Origin: Cognatundibacterium griseum
Lineage (GTDB): Bacteria > Pseudomonadota > Gammaproteobacteria > Burkholderiales > Burkholderiaceae_D
Length of the DNA: 64,000 nt
Assembly: GCF_014284195.1 (NCBI RefSeq)
Contig: NZ_JACOGC010000001.1
Coordinates: forward strand, 248,001 to 312,000
Direction: 5' to 3'
In this document: in pieces, positions 42,854 through 52,511 of the stretch
Layout: every line of letters starts with the position of its first letter
Numbering within the stretch: the stretch's first letter is position 1
Notes under the pieces: model-generated
What the model was told of the DNA's origin: nothing
What the model saw: the letters and a program-made list of their open reading frames with translations, nothing else
Databases searched by the model: none
Position numbers and translations under genes: made by a program

Positions 42854-43357
42854 TCAGTTTGTCCGGAATGAGCGCATAAATGTATCGATGAGATCCTGAT
42901 TCAGCTTTTTTTCTGGCCCCAGTGCGATAATCTGATAGATACGCTCACCCTGAATCACGAAGCGCGCCGCCATCAGCACCGGTTCACCGTTGCCCAGTCT
43001 GCCATGTATCTGCAGCACATCTCCCGGAATGTGGCTGTCTATCGTGGCTGCCGCCTGAATATTGCGCAGCATGCCCTGTTTCATGGCTTCGGAAACCTTG
43101 CCTGCCTGGCCGGCATCGTCCAGTTTCAGGGTGCCAATCGCAAAACTGATTCCGCCGGCTTCAGCAGCCGTCATCTGCATGGTCAGCGACAGCCCTGCAA
43201 GCACCACCGGCTTTGACATGCTGGCAGGTTTGCCCGGCATCAGTATGCTGAAAGGCGCATCATTGCCGCGCACTTCGCGCCAGTCAAATTGCGGGCTGCA
43301 GGCGTTCAGGAGCAGTGCGCATCCTGCGGTCAGCATCAATCTTGTTATCAGTCGCAT
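42854..43357 (-). CDS. Hypothetical lipoprotein
   Basis: I do not recognise this 167-residue protein. It has a signal peptide with lipobox LLNACS (Cys20) and is presumably anchored to a membrane in the periplasm. The body has repeated beta strands and FDWREVRGNDAPFSILMPGKPASMSKPV, a start seen in small conserved proteobacterial lipoproteins. The stop is 16 bases after the transporter gene begins to be read, that is, it lies directly downstream of the DMT gene on the same strand and may share its transcript. Confidence 0.65.
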   Translation of the reverse strand: MRLITRLMLTAGCALLLNACSPQFDWREVRGNDAPFSILMPGKPASMSKPVVLAGLSLTMQMTAAEAGGISFAIGTLKLDDAGQAGKVSEAMKQGMLRNIQAAATIDSHIPGDVLQIHGRLGNGEPVLMAARFVIQGERIYQIIALGPEKKLNQDLIDTFMRSFRTN

Positions 43358-43373
43358 TGGTCGTCAAAATCCA

Positions 43374-44345
43374 TCAGTGTGGCTGGGTGCGGAATTCCCG
43401 CAGCGCAAATGCCACGCCGGTGCACAGCAGGATAACACCGGCGAGTATCGGCATGGCAGGCAAAGTCTGGCGTAACGCAAAAGCATAAGACAGCGCTGCC
43501 AGTGTCTCGAAGACGATCAGCTGCCCGCTGAGACTGGTTGCCAGTTTCTGGCTGGCGTAATTCCACAGCAAGGTTCCCAGCCATGATGCCAGCAAACCCA
43601 GCATGAGCATGATCAGTACGAATTTTTCCGGCGTGCTGCCCAGGGGAAACTGGAATGCTGAAGCATCCTGCTGATTGTGGAGCAGACCATAACCGACTAA
43701 GCCGGCCAATGCTAGCGGCAAGGTTGCCAGTCCCTGCACGGTCGCCCAGGTGCCGGACGGGATATGCGGATTGTTTTTCAGGAAACGGCTGTTCATGATC
43801 GGATACCAGGTCCAGGCTGCCACGGCAACCAGGGCAAGCATAGTACCTTTGACATAATCGTTGATGTTGCGCTGGTGATCCAGATGTTGCAACTCTTCGC
43901 CGTTCACCAGCATGATGCCGCTGAAAATCAGGAGCAGTGGAAACAACAGCTTTTTCCACGCAATCGCTTCGGACGGATGGTGCGGCGACCAGTTGGCGCA
44001 AACTGCAATCACGACGGGCAGGGTGCCGATCAGCATGGTCGGTAATGGCGCATCCGCCAGTTGAATCGCGCTGGCGAGTGCGGCATAGTAAATGATGTTC
44101 CCGATCAGAACCAGTTTCAGCGCACTGATCCAGTCCTGCCGGCGCAGCTGACGGATGCGGTGCCGGTCCAGCCATGCAGGAAACAGCGCAATCAGGCCGA
44201 ATGCAAAATAGCGGCCAAATGACAGCATCAGACCGGGATAATCAGGCAACAACAGCGGCGTGATGAATACCAGCCCCCATAACAGGCCGGCGCCGAGTGC
44301 GGCCATGACTCCGTTGAACATAAGCACTTTCTCAAGAAATGGCAT
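43374..44345 (-). CDS. DMT (EamA) family transporter
   Basis: A 323-residue inner-membrane protein with about ten hydrophobic helices arranged as two EamA repeats (about residues 10-140 and 160-310). LLWGLVFITPLLLPDYPGL and the second-half GTLLWNYASQKLATSLSGQLIVFETL (residues 252-277) are typical. Substrates of this group are metabolites and often unknown. It is preceded by 60 bases and a divergent lipoprotein gene at 44493. Confidence 0.85.
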   Translation of the reverse strand: MPFLEKVLMFNGVMAALGAGLLWGLVFITPLLLPDYPGLMLSFGRYFAFGLIALFPAWLDRHRIRQLRRQDWISALKLVLIGNIIYYAALASAIQLADAPLPTMLIGTLPVVIAVCANWSPHHPSEAIAWKKLLFPLLLIFSGIMLVNGEELQHLDHQRNINDYVKGTMLALVAVAAWTWYPIMNSRFLKNNPHIPSGTWATVQGLATLPLALAGLVGYGLLHNQQDASAFQFPLGSTPEKFVLIMLMLGLLASWLGTLLWNYASQKLATSLSGQLIVFETLAALSYAFALRQTLPAMPILAGVILLCTGVAFALREFRTQPH

Positions 44346-44492
44346 TTTCAGCCGTTCAGCATCCTATGATAATCGGTTTACTGCCGGCATACGCTGCCAG
44401 TCCGGATGAATTTGCCGCGGTGCTGGGTTATCATAGAGCGGCATTCGCTGTTGGCGGATGTTTTGCCTGACTTTCCAATAGCTGGGGTTACG

Positions 44493-44864
44493 ATGTCATT
44501 GCGTCATATTGTTGTACTGGCGGTTTTTCCGTTGCTGCTGAGTGCCTGCGACCGGCTGGGGATTGCTGATCCGGCCAGGGAAGCAGCGCAGAAAGAGGCG
44601 GACGCGCGTGCGACCGGCAGCGCCTGCCGTCATGCCGGCCGCGCCATTGAAGACTGCTATGCGCTCAACCCTGATGCGGCACGTTCTGCGGTGTACGCCG
44701 GCTGGAAAGAGATGAATGACTATATGCGCGAAAACAAAATCGAGAACGTGAAACCGGAGATCGCGCATAACGCACCGGTCGCCGATGAAAATGCCAGCGC
44801 GTCCGAATCCGCTTCTGCCTCCGAATCTGCTTCTGCTTCAGCATCGGGCAAGTCCAAAAAATAA
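44493..44864 (+). CDS. Small lipoprotein with Ser/Ala/Glu repeat tail
   Basis: A 123-residue protein of unknown function. The start at 44493 places a lipobox LLLSAC (Cys19) at the right distance; upstream frame to 44406 is not needed. A CRHAGRAIEDCYALNP segment with paired Cys may form a disulfide. The C terminus (about 100-123) is a low-complexity SAS-ESAS repeat ending GKSKK. A hairpin CCCGCCTG/CAGGCGGG (44889-44909) follows the gene and may be its terminator, though no T run adjoins it. Confidence 0.7.
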   Translation: MSLRHIVVLAVFPLLLSACDRLGIADPAREAAQKEADARATGSACRHAGRAIEDCYALNPDAARSAVYAGWKEMNDYMRENKIENVKPEIAHNAPVADENASASESASASESASASASGKSKK

Positions 44865-44888
44865 ACGGACAGAGCTGCTGACCTTCGT

Positions 44889-44909
44889 CCCGCCTGCTCA
44901 TCAGGCGGG
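44889..44909 (+). other. Hairpin after lipoprotein gene
   Basis: CCCGCCTG pairs with CAGGCGGG around CTCAT. It is a strong stem but is followed by CGATACTGATTTT, so it is an imperfect terminator. Confidence 0.4.
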
Positions 44910-44936
44910 CGATACTGATTTTCTGATTTTCTGAAT

Positions 44937-45446
44937 ATGCTCACGATACGACTCATGCAGGAACAAGACCTGGACGAGGTGTTTCATGTCCAGACCCAGA
45001 CTTATGTCCCGCAAATGGTGGAACCGGTGGCCTTGCTGCGCGAGCGTCTGCAGGTCGCTGCCAGCTGCTGCTGGGTGGCTTGCGATGCTTTGGGGGTAGC
45101 GGCTTATCTGATGAGCTATCCTTCCGTGTCCGGAAAAATTTCCCGGCTGGGAGATTCTTTTTTGGTTGCGGCAATGCCTGATACCCTGTATCTGCACGAT
45201 GTCGCCGTCGGCCAGCGTCTGGCAGGCAAAGGGGCTGGCACGGCTTTGATACAGCAGGCATTGCAATATGCACGTCGGCAGGGGTGGCCGCATGTCGGGC
45301 TGGTATCGGTACAAAGTACTCTGACATTCTGGCAAAAACAGGGATTCAGCGTATGTGAAAGACTGTCCCCGGAGCAGGAAGCTGCGTTGCAGACCTACTC
45401 AGGGGCAGCGTATTACTGTGAAAGGAAGCTGGATTTTCCGGTCTGA
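44937..45446 (+). CDS. GNAT-family N-acetyltransferase
   Basis: The 169-residue protein has the GNAT fold: TIRLMQEQDLDEVFHVQTQTY at the N terminus and LHDVAVGQRLAGKGAGTALIQQALQYARRQG (residues 83-113) containing the R/Q-x2-G-x-G/A acetyl-CoA loop (QRLAGKGAG). The first strand pattern suits small-molecule or protein acetyltransferases; the acceptor is unknown. The lipoprotein gene ends 72 bases upstream. It converges with the DUF1161 gene. Confidence 0.85.
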   Translation: MLTIRLMQEQDLDEVFHVQTQTYVPQMVEPVALLRERLQVAASCCWVACDALGVAAYLMSYPSVSGKISRLGDSFLVAAMPDTLYLHDVAVGQRLAGKGAGTALIQQALQYARRQGWPHVGLVSVQSTLTFWQKQGFSVCERLSPEQEAALQTYSGAAYYCERKLDFPV

Positions 45447-45467
45447 ATCAGGAGACCGGAACCGTGA

Positions 45468-45737
45468 TTATTCCTCGGCCTGCTCCTGTTGTTTTTTCCC
45501 TTTTTGCTTGTGGTAAATGATTTTCTTTTTACCGCCTTCGCAGACGCCGACAACGCGTAATGTGGTTTCTGTATCTTTCGGTACGGTTTTCAGGGTATAG
45601 TCATCGACTCCCTTGCGTTCCAGTTTTGCATGGACTTTTTCTACAATGGCATCACAGGGAGTGACTGCCGCCCAGCATGAAGCGCTGCCAAGCAAAGCAA
45701 TGGTTACCAGACTTTGGGCCACGAAGTATTTATTCAT
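45468..45737 (-). CDS. DUF1161 exported protein
   Basis: The 89-residue product has a signal peptide (to about CWAAV, residue 24) and the small DUF1161 domain with paired Cys residues in TPCDAIVEKVHAKLERKG and VVGVCEGGKKKIIYHKQ; it ends in a Lys/Gln/Glu tail. The E. coli relative is YnfD, function unknown. The start overlaps the stop of the upstream M20 peptidase gene by four bases, so they are coupled. Confidence 0.85.
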   Translation of the reverse strand: MNKYFVAQSLVTIALLGSASCWAAVTPCDAIVEKVHAKLERKGVDDYTLKTVPKDTETTLRVVGVCEGGKKKIIYHKQKGKKQQEQAEE

Positions 45738-47221
45738 TTTGTCTTCTCCTGTTCCATGGATGATTTGCTGCTGTTAATCAAAAGCTGGTGGTAAAACCGT
45801 ATCATTTCTACATAATTTTTAACAGAGATGCGTTCATTGGTTCCATGAAAACGTGGTAAATCGTCACTCGTGGCACGTACCGGCGAAAATTTGAAAATAT
45901 GCTGGCTGAGTTTTTCAAAATGCCGTGAATCCGTCGCCCCCAGCATCAGGCCGGGAGCAACGATGGTGTCGGCGAACACTTCGCGCACTGTCCGGTTCAG
46001 TGTCTGGTAAGCCGCTGAATCCGAAGCGGCCACCTGTGAGGGTTCTGAGTTACCCGGCAAGGCGGTGATATGCAGCGCATCGTTGCCGACAGTTTTTCGG
46101 ATGTGCTCAATCATGCTGGCCTGCGTATCGCCCGGCAGGGTGCGGAAATTGACCGTTGCATCGATATGACCCGGTAATACATTGTCCTTGTTGCCCGCAT
46201 GGATAGTGGTCAGCGCAGTCGTGGTGCGCAGCATCGCATTGGTGCTGCCGGTTTTTTCGAGCTGGCTTTGCACCAGTGGACCAAACAGCCACAGATTGGA
46301 TAACAGCACCCGGTTCACGCCATCCATTTCGGGCGCAATTGTTTCAAACATATCCAGTGCCACGCCGCGTATATTGGCAGGCAGCTGTTTCTGTTCAAGC
46401 TGACTTAATGCCGTGCTCATCATGCCGATGGCTGTCTTTTGCGGTGGCATGGAAGAATGCCCGGGCGTCGCATCCAGACTCAGATGGACGCTGGCATAAC
46501 CCTTTTCCGCCACGCCGATCAGTGCCGCAGCAGGTTTCAGGCCTTTCAGGATACCTTCCGTCACCAGCATTCCTTCATCCAGAATAAAGGCGAATTGCAG
46601 ATGCCTGCTTTCAAGCAACTGGGCAATGACTTTCGCACCCTGCAGGCCGCCGACCTCTTCATCGTGGCCGAATGCGAGGTAAATGGTACGGCGCGGCTTG
46701 TAGCCATCGGCCAGCAGTCTTTCGACAGCCTCCATGATGGCAAACAGATTGCCCTTATCGTCCCAGGCACCACGCCCCCAGATCATGCCGTCTTTGACGA
46801 CTCCGGCGAAGGGCGGCTGTTCCCATCGCGCTTCCGTTCCCGGCGCGATCGGCACCACATCCTGGTGCGCCATCAGCAGCACCGGCTGGGCGAGCGGATC
46901 GCTGCCTTCCCAGCGGTACAGCAGACTGTGACCGCCAATGACTTCCCGCTGCAACTGACGGTGGATCAGCGGGAACGATGTTGCCATGAGCTGATGCAGC
47001 TGCCTGAATTCTTCCTGAGCGCTCTGGCCGTCGCCGGCTGAGATGGTTTTGATGCGCAGGGCGCCAGCCAGTCTGCCGGAGAGCGCATTTTCGTCAAGAC
47101 TGAGCACTGGTGCGGGAGTGACCGGGATTTGGCGGGACGCGTGACGCCATGTATTTCCGGCGATGATTAAAATCAATAACAATAAAATGCCTGAAAGCAA
47201 TAAAATAATCCGTCTGGTCAT
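45734..47221 (-). CDS. M20 family peptidase, PM20D1/carboxypeptidase S-like
   Basis: The 495-residue protein has one N-terminal membrane anchor (ILLLSGILLLLILIIAG, about residues 5-21) and a periplasmic M20A di-zinc peptidase domain. Marks in order: LLMAHQDVVP (first metal His and Asp), GRGAWDDKGNLFAIMEA (bridging Asp), FGHDEEVGG (catalytic Glu pair) and a C-terminal GATDSRHFEKL with the last metal His. Length and motifs match carboxypeptidase S or mammalian PM20D1, which cleave dipeptides or N-acyl amino acids. DUF1161 follows with a four-base overlap. Confidence 0.9.
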   Translation of the reverse strand: MTRRIILLLSGILLLLILIIAGNTWRHASRQIPVTPAPVLSLDENALSGRLAGALRIKTISAGDGQSAQEEFRQLHQLMATSFPLIHRQLQREVIGGHSLLYRWEGSDPLAQPVLLMAHQDVVPIAPGTEARWEQPPFAGVVKDGMIWGRGAWDDKGNLFAIMEAVERLLADGYKPRRTIYLAFGHDEEVGGLQGAKVIAQLLESRHLQFAFILDEGMLVTEGILKGLKPAAALIGVAEKGYASVHLSLDATPGHSSMPPQKTAIGMMSTALSQLEQKQLPANIRGVALDMFETIAPEMDGVNRVLLSNLWLFGPLVQSQLEKTGSTNAMLRTTTALTTIHAGNKDNVLPGHIDATVNFRTLPGDTQASMIEHIRKTVGNDALHITALPGNSEPSQVAASDSAAYQTLNRTVREVFADTIVAPGLMLGATDSRHFEKLSQHIFKFSPVRATSDDLPRFHGTNERISVKNYVEMIRFYHQLLINSSKSSMEQEKTK

Positions 47222-47392
47222 GATGATGTCTCTTTATACTGATTAGAATAATTGTCGGATACCACTTCTCATCATTTCACATCTCTTACTTCTCTGGCAA
47301 CATAAAATGGAGCGAGTGTCGGATGTGAACACAGTCGGCTGGGGCGGGTCTGACAATCTGATAAACCCGAATCTGAGCGATATGATTTTTTG

Positions 47393-49564
47393 ATGAAAAC
47401 TGCAGGATTACATACTGGCCGGATTGCCAAGGGACTGGCGTTGTGCCTGATCATGGCAATTGTGCTGGCGGCCGGTGCGTTTGTGTATACGCTGCGTTTG
47501 CAGGAAATCAGGAAATGGGAAAAACAGACCGAGACCTACAGCATTGTGCTGGCCGAGTCGACCAGCCTGCAGATGGATTTTGCCTACGCTGCGCTGGGCA
47601 ATATTGCTGAACGGATTCAGGATCGCTGGAGTATCAGCGCCGAATATTTGTCCACCAAGTTGGGGACTTATGATTTTCATCAGTTCCTGAATGAAAAGGT
47701 CGCTTTATTTCCGTCGATTGAGGTGATTTCGGTTCTGGATGTGGACGGTCGGGTGATCAGTACTTCCCGCGCTTTTCCGGCGCCGGATTACAGTCTGGAT
47801 GACCGCGATTATTTTCAGGTGCAGCGTGATAATCCGGTGCTGGGAACGTATCTGAGCAATCCCGTGCGCAGTAAAACGACGGGTAAATGGCTGTTTTTTT
47901 TAAGCCAGCGGCTGACAGGCAGTGACGGTGAATTTATCGGGGTTGCGACGCTCGGTATCTCACCGGATTTTTATACCGGCTTTTATCAGAAGCTGGGCTC
48001 AGAGGGGCATACTTCCATCAGCCTGCTGCGTAATGATTTCACTTTCCTTGCGCGCTGGCCTGAGAACGATAGCGTGATGGGCAAAAGAAATACGACAGGC
48101 AGCACATATCACCTGATTCACGATCTGCAGAAAAATTCCGGTGTACTCATTACGGATAGCGCCCGCATGTCCGATGACGGAGCGATCAGAACCCGTATGG
48201 CGGCGATACAGTCGTTGAAAAAATATCCGCTGATCGTCAATTTTTCCATCGACCCTGAATTGTATCTGTCTGACTGGCGCACGATGACGACGGCCATCAC
48301 CATCGTCGCACTGGCAGCGATTGCCGCAGTCGTTGCTGCGTTCCGGGTACTGATTCAGTTGTCCCAGCAAAAAGACCGTGACATGCAGGTCATGACCGGA
48401 TTGAAGCGCGAGGCCGATATCATCAATCGCAGTCAGGCCGGATTACTCAATAGCCTGACCGAGCAGCAAAAGGCACTCAAAGATTCATCCGACCGCTTGC
48501 AGGCTATTTTCCAGAATGCGGCGGACGGCATTGTGATGATTGATGATGCCGGGACGATTGAGGCGATGAATCCGGCGGCGCTCAGCATTTTGGGTTACAG
48601 CCAGGATGCATTGCCTGCCGACAGCAGCCAGTTTTTTTCCAGCCTGCACCAGTTGGATGTCCCGGGTTTATCGGCCTTATCCGCCGAGCTTTCGCAGAGC
48701 AGTCCGGTGCGGATGGAAACGGAGTGTCTGCGCAAGAATGGCACGCTGTTTCCGGCTGAATTATCCGTCAGTGAATATCGCCTGGCGGGGCAGCGCAAGA
48801 TCATGATCACCATGCGGGATATTTCTGAGCGCCGCAAGATCGAGCGCATGAAGAATGAGTTCATCTCAACCGTCAGCCATGAGCTCCGAACACCGCTGAC
48901 CGCGATACGCGGCGCACTGGGTTTGCTGACAGGCGGTGCTGCCGGAGATATCCCTCTCACATTGTCGCCGCTGATTTCGATAGCGAACAAGAACAGCGAA
49001 ACTCTGGCGCGCCTGATTAATGATTTACTGGATATACAGAAAATCGAAGCCGGGAAAATGGATTTCAGTTTCGAACGGCTGAATGTGCTCAATTTGCTGG
49101 ACAATGCCGCGCACAATAATCAAAGCCTTGCGGAGAGTCAGGGCGTTCGTATTGAGCTCGACACAGATCCGGCGATGCCGCCGGAAACGGCTGTCCTGGT
49201 GGATTATGGCCGTTTTCAGCAAGTGATGGCGAATCTGATTTCCAATGCCTGCAAGTATTCACCTTCCGGCAGCAAAGTCCGTTTAATGGCGATGCTGACT
49301 GGCGCGCGCAATCTGCGGGTGGCGGTGTCGGATCAGGGTGAAGGCGTGCCGGATAATTTCCATGACCGGATATTCAATAAATTTTCGCAGGCAGATTCTT
49401 CCGACACCCGCGCGAAAGGCGGCACCGGGCTGGGGCTGGCGATTTCCAGATTGCTGGTACAACAGATGCATGGTGAAATCGGCTTTTATAACCTGCCTTC
49501 CGAACAGGGCGGCGGCGCCTATTTCTTTATTGATTTGCCAGTCGCTGATGCTGAATCCGCCTGA
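47393..49564 (+). CDS. Orphan sensor histidine kinase, Cache-PAS-HisKA
   Basis: The 723-residue inner-membrane kinase has a first membrane helix (about residues 13-35), a periplasmic Cache domain (about 65-290; VISVLDVDGRVISTSRAFPA and DYFQVQRDN are typical), a second helix (about 298-320), a PAS domain (about 365-480: ADGIVMIDDAGTIEAMN), HisKA with phospho-His in STVSHELRTPLTAIRG, and a HATPase domain (NLISNACKYSP, DQGEGVPD, GTGLGLAISRLL). No receiver domain is attached and no response regulator is next to it, so its partner is elsewhere. It converges with the DUF1501 gene after one base. Confidence 0.92.
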   Translation: MKTAGLHTGRIAKGLALCLIMAIVLAAGAFVYTLRLQEIRKWEKQTETYSIVLAESTSLQMDFAYAALGNIAERIQDRWSISAEYLSTKLGTYDFHQFLNEKVALFPSIEVISVLDVDGRVISTSRAFPAPDYSLDDRDYFQVQRDNPVLGTYLSNPVRSKTTGKWLFFLSQRLTGSDGEFIGVATLGISPDFYTGFYQKLGSEGHTSISLLRNDFTFLARWPENDSVMGKRNTTGSTYHLIHDLQKNSGVLITDSARMSDDGAIRTRMAAIQSLKKYPLIVNFSIDPELYLSDWRTMTTAITIVALAAIAAVVAAFRVLIQLSQQKDRDMQVMTGLKREADIINRSQAGLLNSLTEQQKALKDSSDRLQAIFQNAADGIVMIDDAGTIEAMNPAALSILGYSQDALPADSSQFFSSLHQLDVPGLSALSAELSQSSPVRMETECLRKNGTLFPAELSVSEYRLAGQRKIMITMRDISERRKIERMKNEFISTVSHELRTPLTAIRGALGLLTGGAAGDIPLTLSPLISIANKNSETLARLINDLLDIQKIEAGKMDFSFERLNVLNLLDNAAHNNQSLAESQGVRIELDTDPAMPPETAVLVDYGRFQQVMANLISNACKYSPSGSKVRLMAMLTGARNLRVAVSDQGEGVPDNFHDRIFNKFSQADSSDTRAKGGTGLGLAISRLLVQQMHGEIGFYNLPSEQGGGAYFFIDLPVADAESA

Positions 49565-49565
49565 A

Positions 49566-50771
49566 TCAGAGTAGACCGATTTCTTTGGTGCGGACGCCCT
49601 GAAAAACGGTATTGAGCTGCTGGCTGTTCAGACCGTACAGGCGGCCAAACAATCCGCCGAGGACGGCGCGGTACTCGTTTAAGACAGGGTAGTCACGGTT
49701 CTGGAACAACTGCCCCGGAGTCAGGCTGATCTGCTCGCCCAGTATCTGGCCACCGCGCACATTACCGCCCATGACCCAATAAACGCTGCCGTGTCCGTGA
49801 TCTGTGCCGCGTTTGCCGTTTTCGCGGAAAGTGCGCCCAAATTCACTGATGACCACCACGGTGGTTTGTTGCCACTGACTGCCCATGCCATCGCGGAAAG
49901 CGGTCAGGCCGCGGCCAAGCTCATCCAGTTTCCCGGCCAGCATGCCTTTGGCAGCACCCTGATCGACATGGGTATCCCAGCCGCCGATATCAACGAAGCC
50001 CAGAGTATATTTGTCCCGCATCATTTTCGCAATGCGTTGTGCTTCCAGCGTGAAACCCTTGGTGGTAATGGCGTTACGGTTGGCGGCATCCATTTCTTCC
50101 TGCATTTCGCGTGCGACTTCCTGCCGGACCGTAAAACCTTCATTAACCTGCTGCGCCAGTCCGGTCTGGCCGTACATTTTCTCAATCAACTGGCTTTGCC
50201 GCGCATCGAGGTTCTGACGGGAGAGATTTCTGACGGCCGTATTCACGACTTCCGCCTGGCCTTGCATGGTCAGCGGCAACTGATCGGTAAATGCCATGGC
50301 GGGCACCGGGCGGCCGCCGCTATTCAACACGGCAGCCAGCCGGTTCATGAAGCCGGAATGGAAATCACGGCGGCCATTTAATGGCTGCCCCAGTTCGATA
50401 CTGTCCTGCGTTTCAAAATGGCTGCGCGACAGATCATCGGTACCGGCAAATGGAACAAAGGCGATTTCTTTCTGCTGAAACAGCGGATAGATGCTGTCGC
50501 GCAGTGCCGGATGCAGGCCCCAGTCGGCATTCAGTGCCAGTGCCGAATCGGCGCCAGTGCCCGGACGGGCGATGGCAATGTTGGGGCGGGATTCGTAGTA
50601 GAAGCTGCTCGCGGTCGGCACCAGCAGATGACAGGCATCATAGCCGCCGCGCAGAAAAACCAGCAACAGCTTGTTCTGTACCGCCGGTGCGGCCAGCAAC
50701 TGACTGCTGTAGTTCAATGCCGGCAGGGCTGTCAGGGCAGCCATGCGTTGCAGGAGTTGACGACGATCCAT
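49566..50771 (-). CDS. DUF1501 protein with Tat-like signal
   Basis: The 401-residue protein has a twin-arginine-like N terminus (MDRRQLLQRMAALTAL) and a sulfatase/alkaline-phosphatase-like fold characteristic of DUF1501: LLLVFLRGGYDACHLLVP, HFETQDSIELGQPL, DIGGWDTHVDQG and EFGRTFRENGKRGTDHGHGSVYWVMGG (residues 300-326), whose His/Asp residues may bind metal. These proteins are exported and occur as a pair with DUF1800 proteins in many proteobacteria; the substrate is unknown. The DUF1800 gene lies 24 bases upstream. Confidence 0.88.
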   Translation of the reverse strand: MDRRQLLQRMAALTALPALNYSSQLLAAPAVQNKLLLVFLRGGYDACHLLVPTASSFYYESRPNIAIARPGTGADSALALNADWGLHPALRDSIYPLFQQKEIAFVPFAGTDDLSRSHFETQDSIELGQPLNGRRDFHSGFMNRLAAVLNSGGRPVPAMAFTDQLPLTMQGQAEVVNTAVRNLSRQNLDARQSQLIEKMYGQTGLAQQVNEGFTVRQEVAREMQEEMDAANRNAITTKGFTLEAQRIAKMMRDKYTLGFVDIGGWDTHVDQGAAKGMLAGKLDELGRGLTAFRDGMGSQWQQTTVVVISEFGRTFRENGKRGTDHGHGSVYWVMGGNVRGGQILGEQISLTPGQLFQNRDYPVLNEYRAVLGGLFGRLYGLNSQQLNTVFQGVRTKEIGLL

Positions 50772-50795
50772 ACATTATCCTTTGATTGGTAAAAA

Positions 50796-52370
50796 TCAGC
50801 GCCGCATCATTTCGGGCGATGCCAGAAACAGCATATTCCACTCTGCCGGTGTTTTTGCCTGTTGTAATGTTTGCTGGGTGTCTTTCCCTAAGGTCTGACT
50901 AAGCGTTTTGACATACATGGAATTGGCCAGCGCCGGTGCTGGCGGTTTTTCCAGCGTAGTCTGATTATCGGCCTTGAACAGTGCCGGTGTGCCGGCAGAT
51001 AACGCCCGTGCGACATCAAACCGTGTTGCCATCTGGCCGGGGCTGGCCCAGGCGCTTTCCGTCATAGCATAACCGTCTGGTGTCTGTCTGCCATTCAGCG
51101 GTTCACCCATCATGTTCAGCCAGTTCAGGATGGGGCCGGTATTGACGATGCAATTGCCGTCGTATGCCAGACGGATCGACGAGACGGTGTAATGCAGCGG
51201 GTCTTTAAATTTATTACCGAGCGAAGCGATAAATTCCTGCGATTCAAACATGGTCAGCAAAGTGCGCGGAATATTGCCGTCGCTCTCCAGAAAACTTGTT
51301 GCCATGCTTTGTATCAGCGCTTCGGACGGTGTGTCGGACACAAAGTAAACCGCCAGTTTCTGGCTGATGTAACGGGCGGTTGCAGGCTGTCTGCTCAGCA
51401 GGGTCAGCACATCTTCCAGTTCGTTTAACCCCCGTCCCGGGATGCGGGTTCCCAGAATCTGCTTTTCGCCGAAATCATGGCGCTGCGGATTAAATTCAAA
51501 CAAGCCGCGGCGCACATAGGCGCGGCTCAGCTCGGGGCGAATTTTTGGGGTGTTTTGCGTGAGATTCACGCCAACGCCGGTCAGTACCCGCGCCAGTTCC
51601 TGCACATCGCGCTGGGTATAGCCGCTGTTGACGCCCATGGTATGCAGCTCCATGAGCTCACGCGCGTAGTTTTCGTTGATGCGGTTGACGGCATTGTGCT
51701 CGTTGTCCAGGTAACGCAGCATCGCGGGGTGATAGACCGTTGCTTTCAGCAGATCCCGGAAATTGCCGAGCGCATGCGGGCGGATGGCGTTTTCTTCAAA
51801 ATCACCCAGCATGGCGCGCAGATTATGCTTGCCACTGTGGATGTTGAAATGATTCATCCAGAACCAGGTCATCTGTTCCTGCAACTGGTTTGGAGAATAA
51901 ATATCGCGTAACAGGGAACGTGTCATCGCTTCGCGCGCCAGGCGGTTCAGTTCCTGCTGATAATCTTTGCGCAGGCTGTCGTCGGTGCCTTTTTGCTGTT
52001 CTGCGGCGATCCGTTTTTTCTCCAGCGCAAAAATCATCTGATCCAGCGGCTGCTGCGAAATCGTCATGGCGCTGATCTGCGCCTGCACCACTGGCGGAAC
52101 CACCGTCGCACGCCCCCACAATTGTTGGTGCAAAAAGAGATCTGTTCCGACGGCCTGTAACTGTTGATAAGTAGAAAAATTACTGCCCCAGGTCACGCGA
52201 TTTAATAGTTGTTCTGGCCTGACTCCTGCCTGACTGAGCACCTTGCTGGCGGGGGGCGGCGCTTTGTAAGTTGCTGTATTCGTACTGGAGGGTGGCTGAT
52301 GGGCACAGGCAGCCAGCAGGAACACAAATCCTGTGGAAACGAAACGCGAAAGAGGTGCAGCGGTTAACAT
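50796..52370 (-). CDS. DUF1800 lipoprotein
   Basis: The 524-residue protein has a lipoprotein-like N terminus (FLLAACAH, Cys about 22) and a large helical DUF1800 domain with LLNRVTWGSNFSTYQQLQAVG, MTWFWMNHFNIH, the NRINENYARELMELHTMG stretch and VLTGVGVN. Family members have no assigned chemistry. The gene is first in a two-gene unit with the DUF1501 gene; the pairing is conserved widely, so the two exported proteins probably act together at the envelope. Confidence 0.88.
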   Translation of the reverse strand: MLTAAPLSRFVSTGFVFLLAACAHQPPSSTNTATYKAPPPASKVLSQAGVRPEQLLNRVTWGSNFSTYQQLQAVGTDLFLHQQLWGRATVVPPVVQAQISAMTISQQPLDQMIFALEKKRIAAEQQKGTDDSLRKDYQQELNRLAREAMTRSLLRDIYSPNQLQEQMTWFWMNHFNIHSGKHNLRAMLGDFEENAIRPHALGNFRDLLKATVYHPAMLRYLDNEHNAVNRINENYARELMELHTMGVNSGYTQRDVQELARVLTGVGVNLTQNTPKIRPELSRAYVRRGLFEFNPQRHDFGEKQILGTRIPGRGLNELEDVLTLLSRQPATARYISQKLAVYFVSDTPSEALIQSMATSFLESDGNIPRTLLTMFESQEFIASLGNKFKDPLHYTVSSIRLAYDGNCIVNTGPILNWLNMMGEPLNGRQTPDGYAMTESAWASPGQMATRFDVARALSAGTPALFKADNQTTLEKPPAPALANSMYVKTLSQTLGKDTQQTLQQAKTPAEWNMLFLASPEMMRR

Positions 52371-52511
52371 GAGAATTCATTTCTCCGGACACAATCAACG
52401 GACGTCAGCATACAACGGATTACTCGGTGTATGGATGACCGTGGCAGGAAAAATAGTCTGCTGACAGAGCCTTCTCATCCTGCGTTTCCTCAGGGAAACA
52501 CAGGCGATGTT

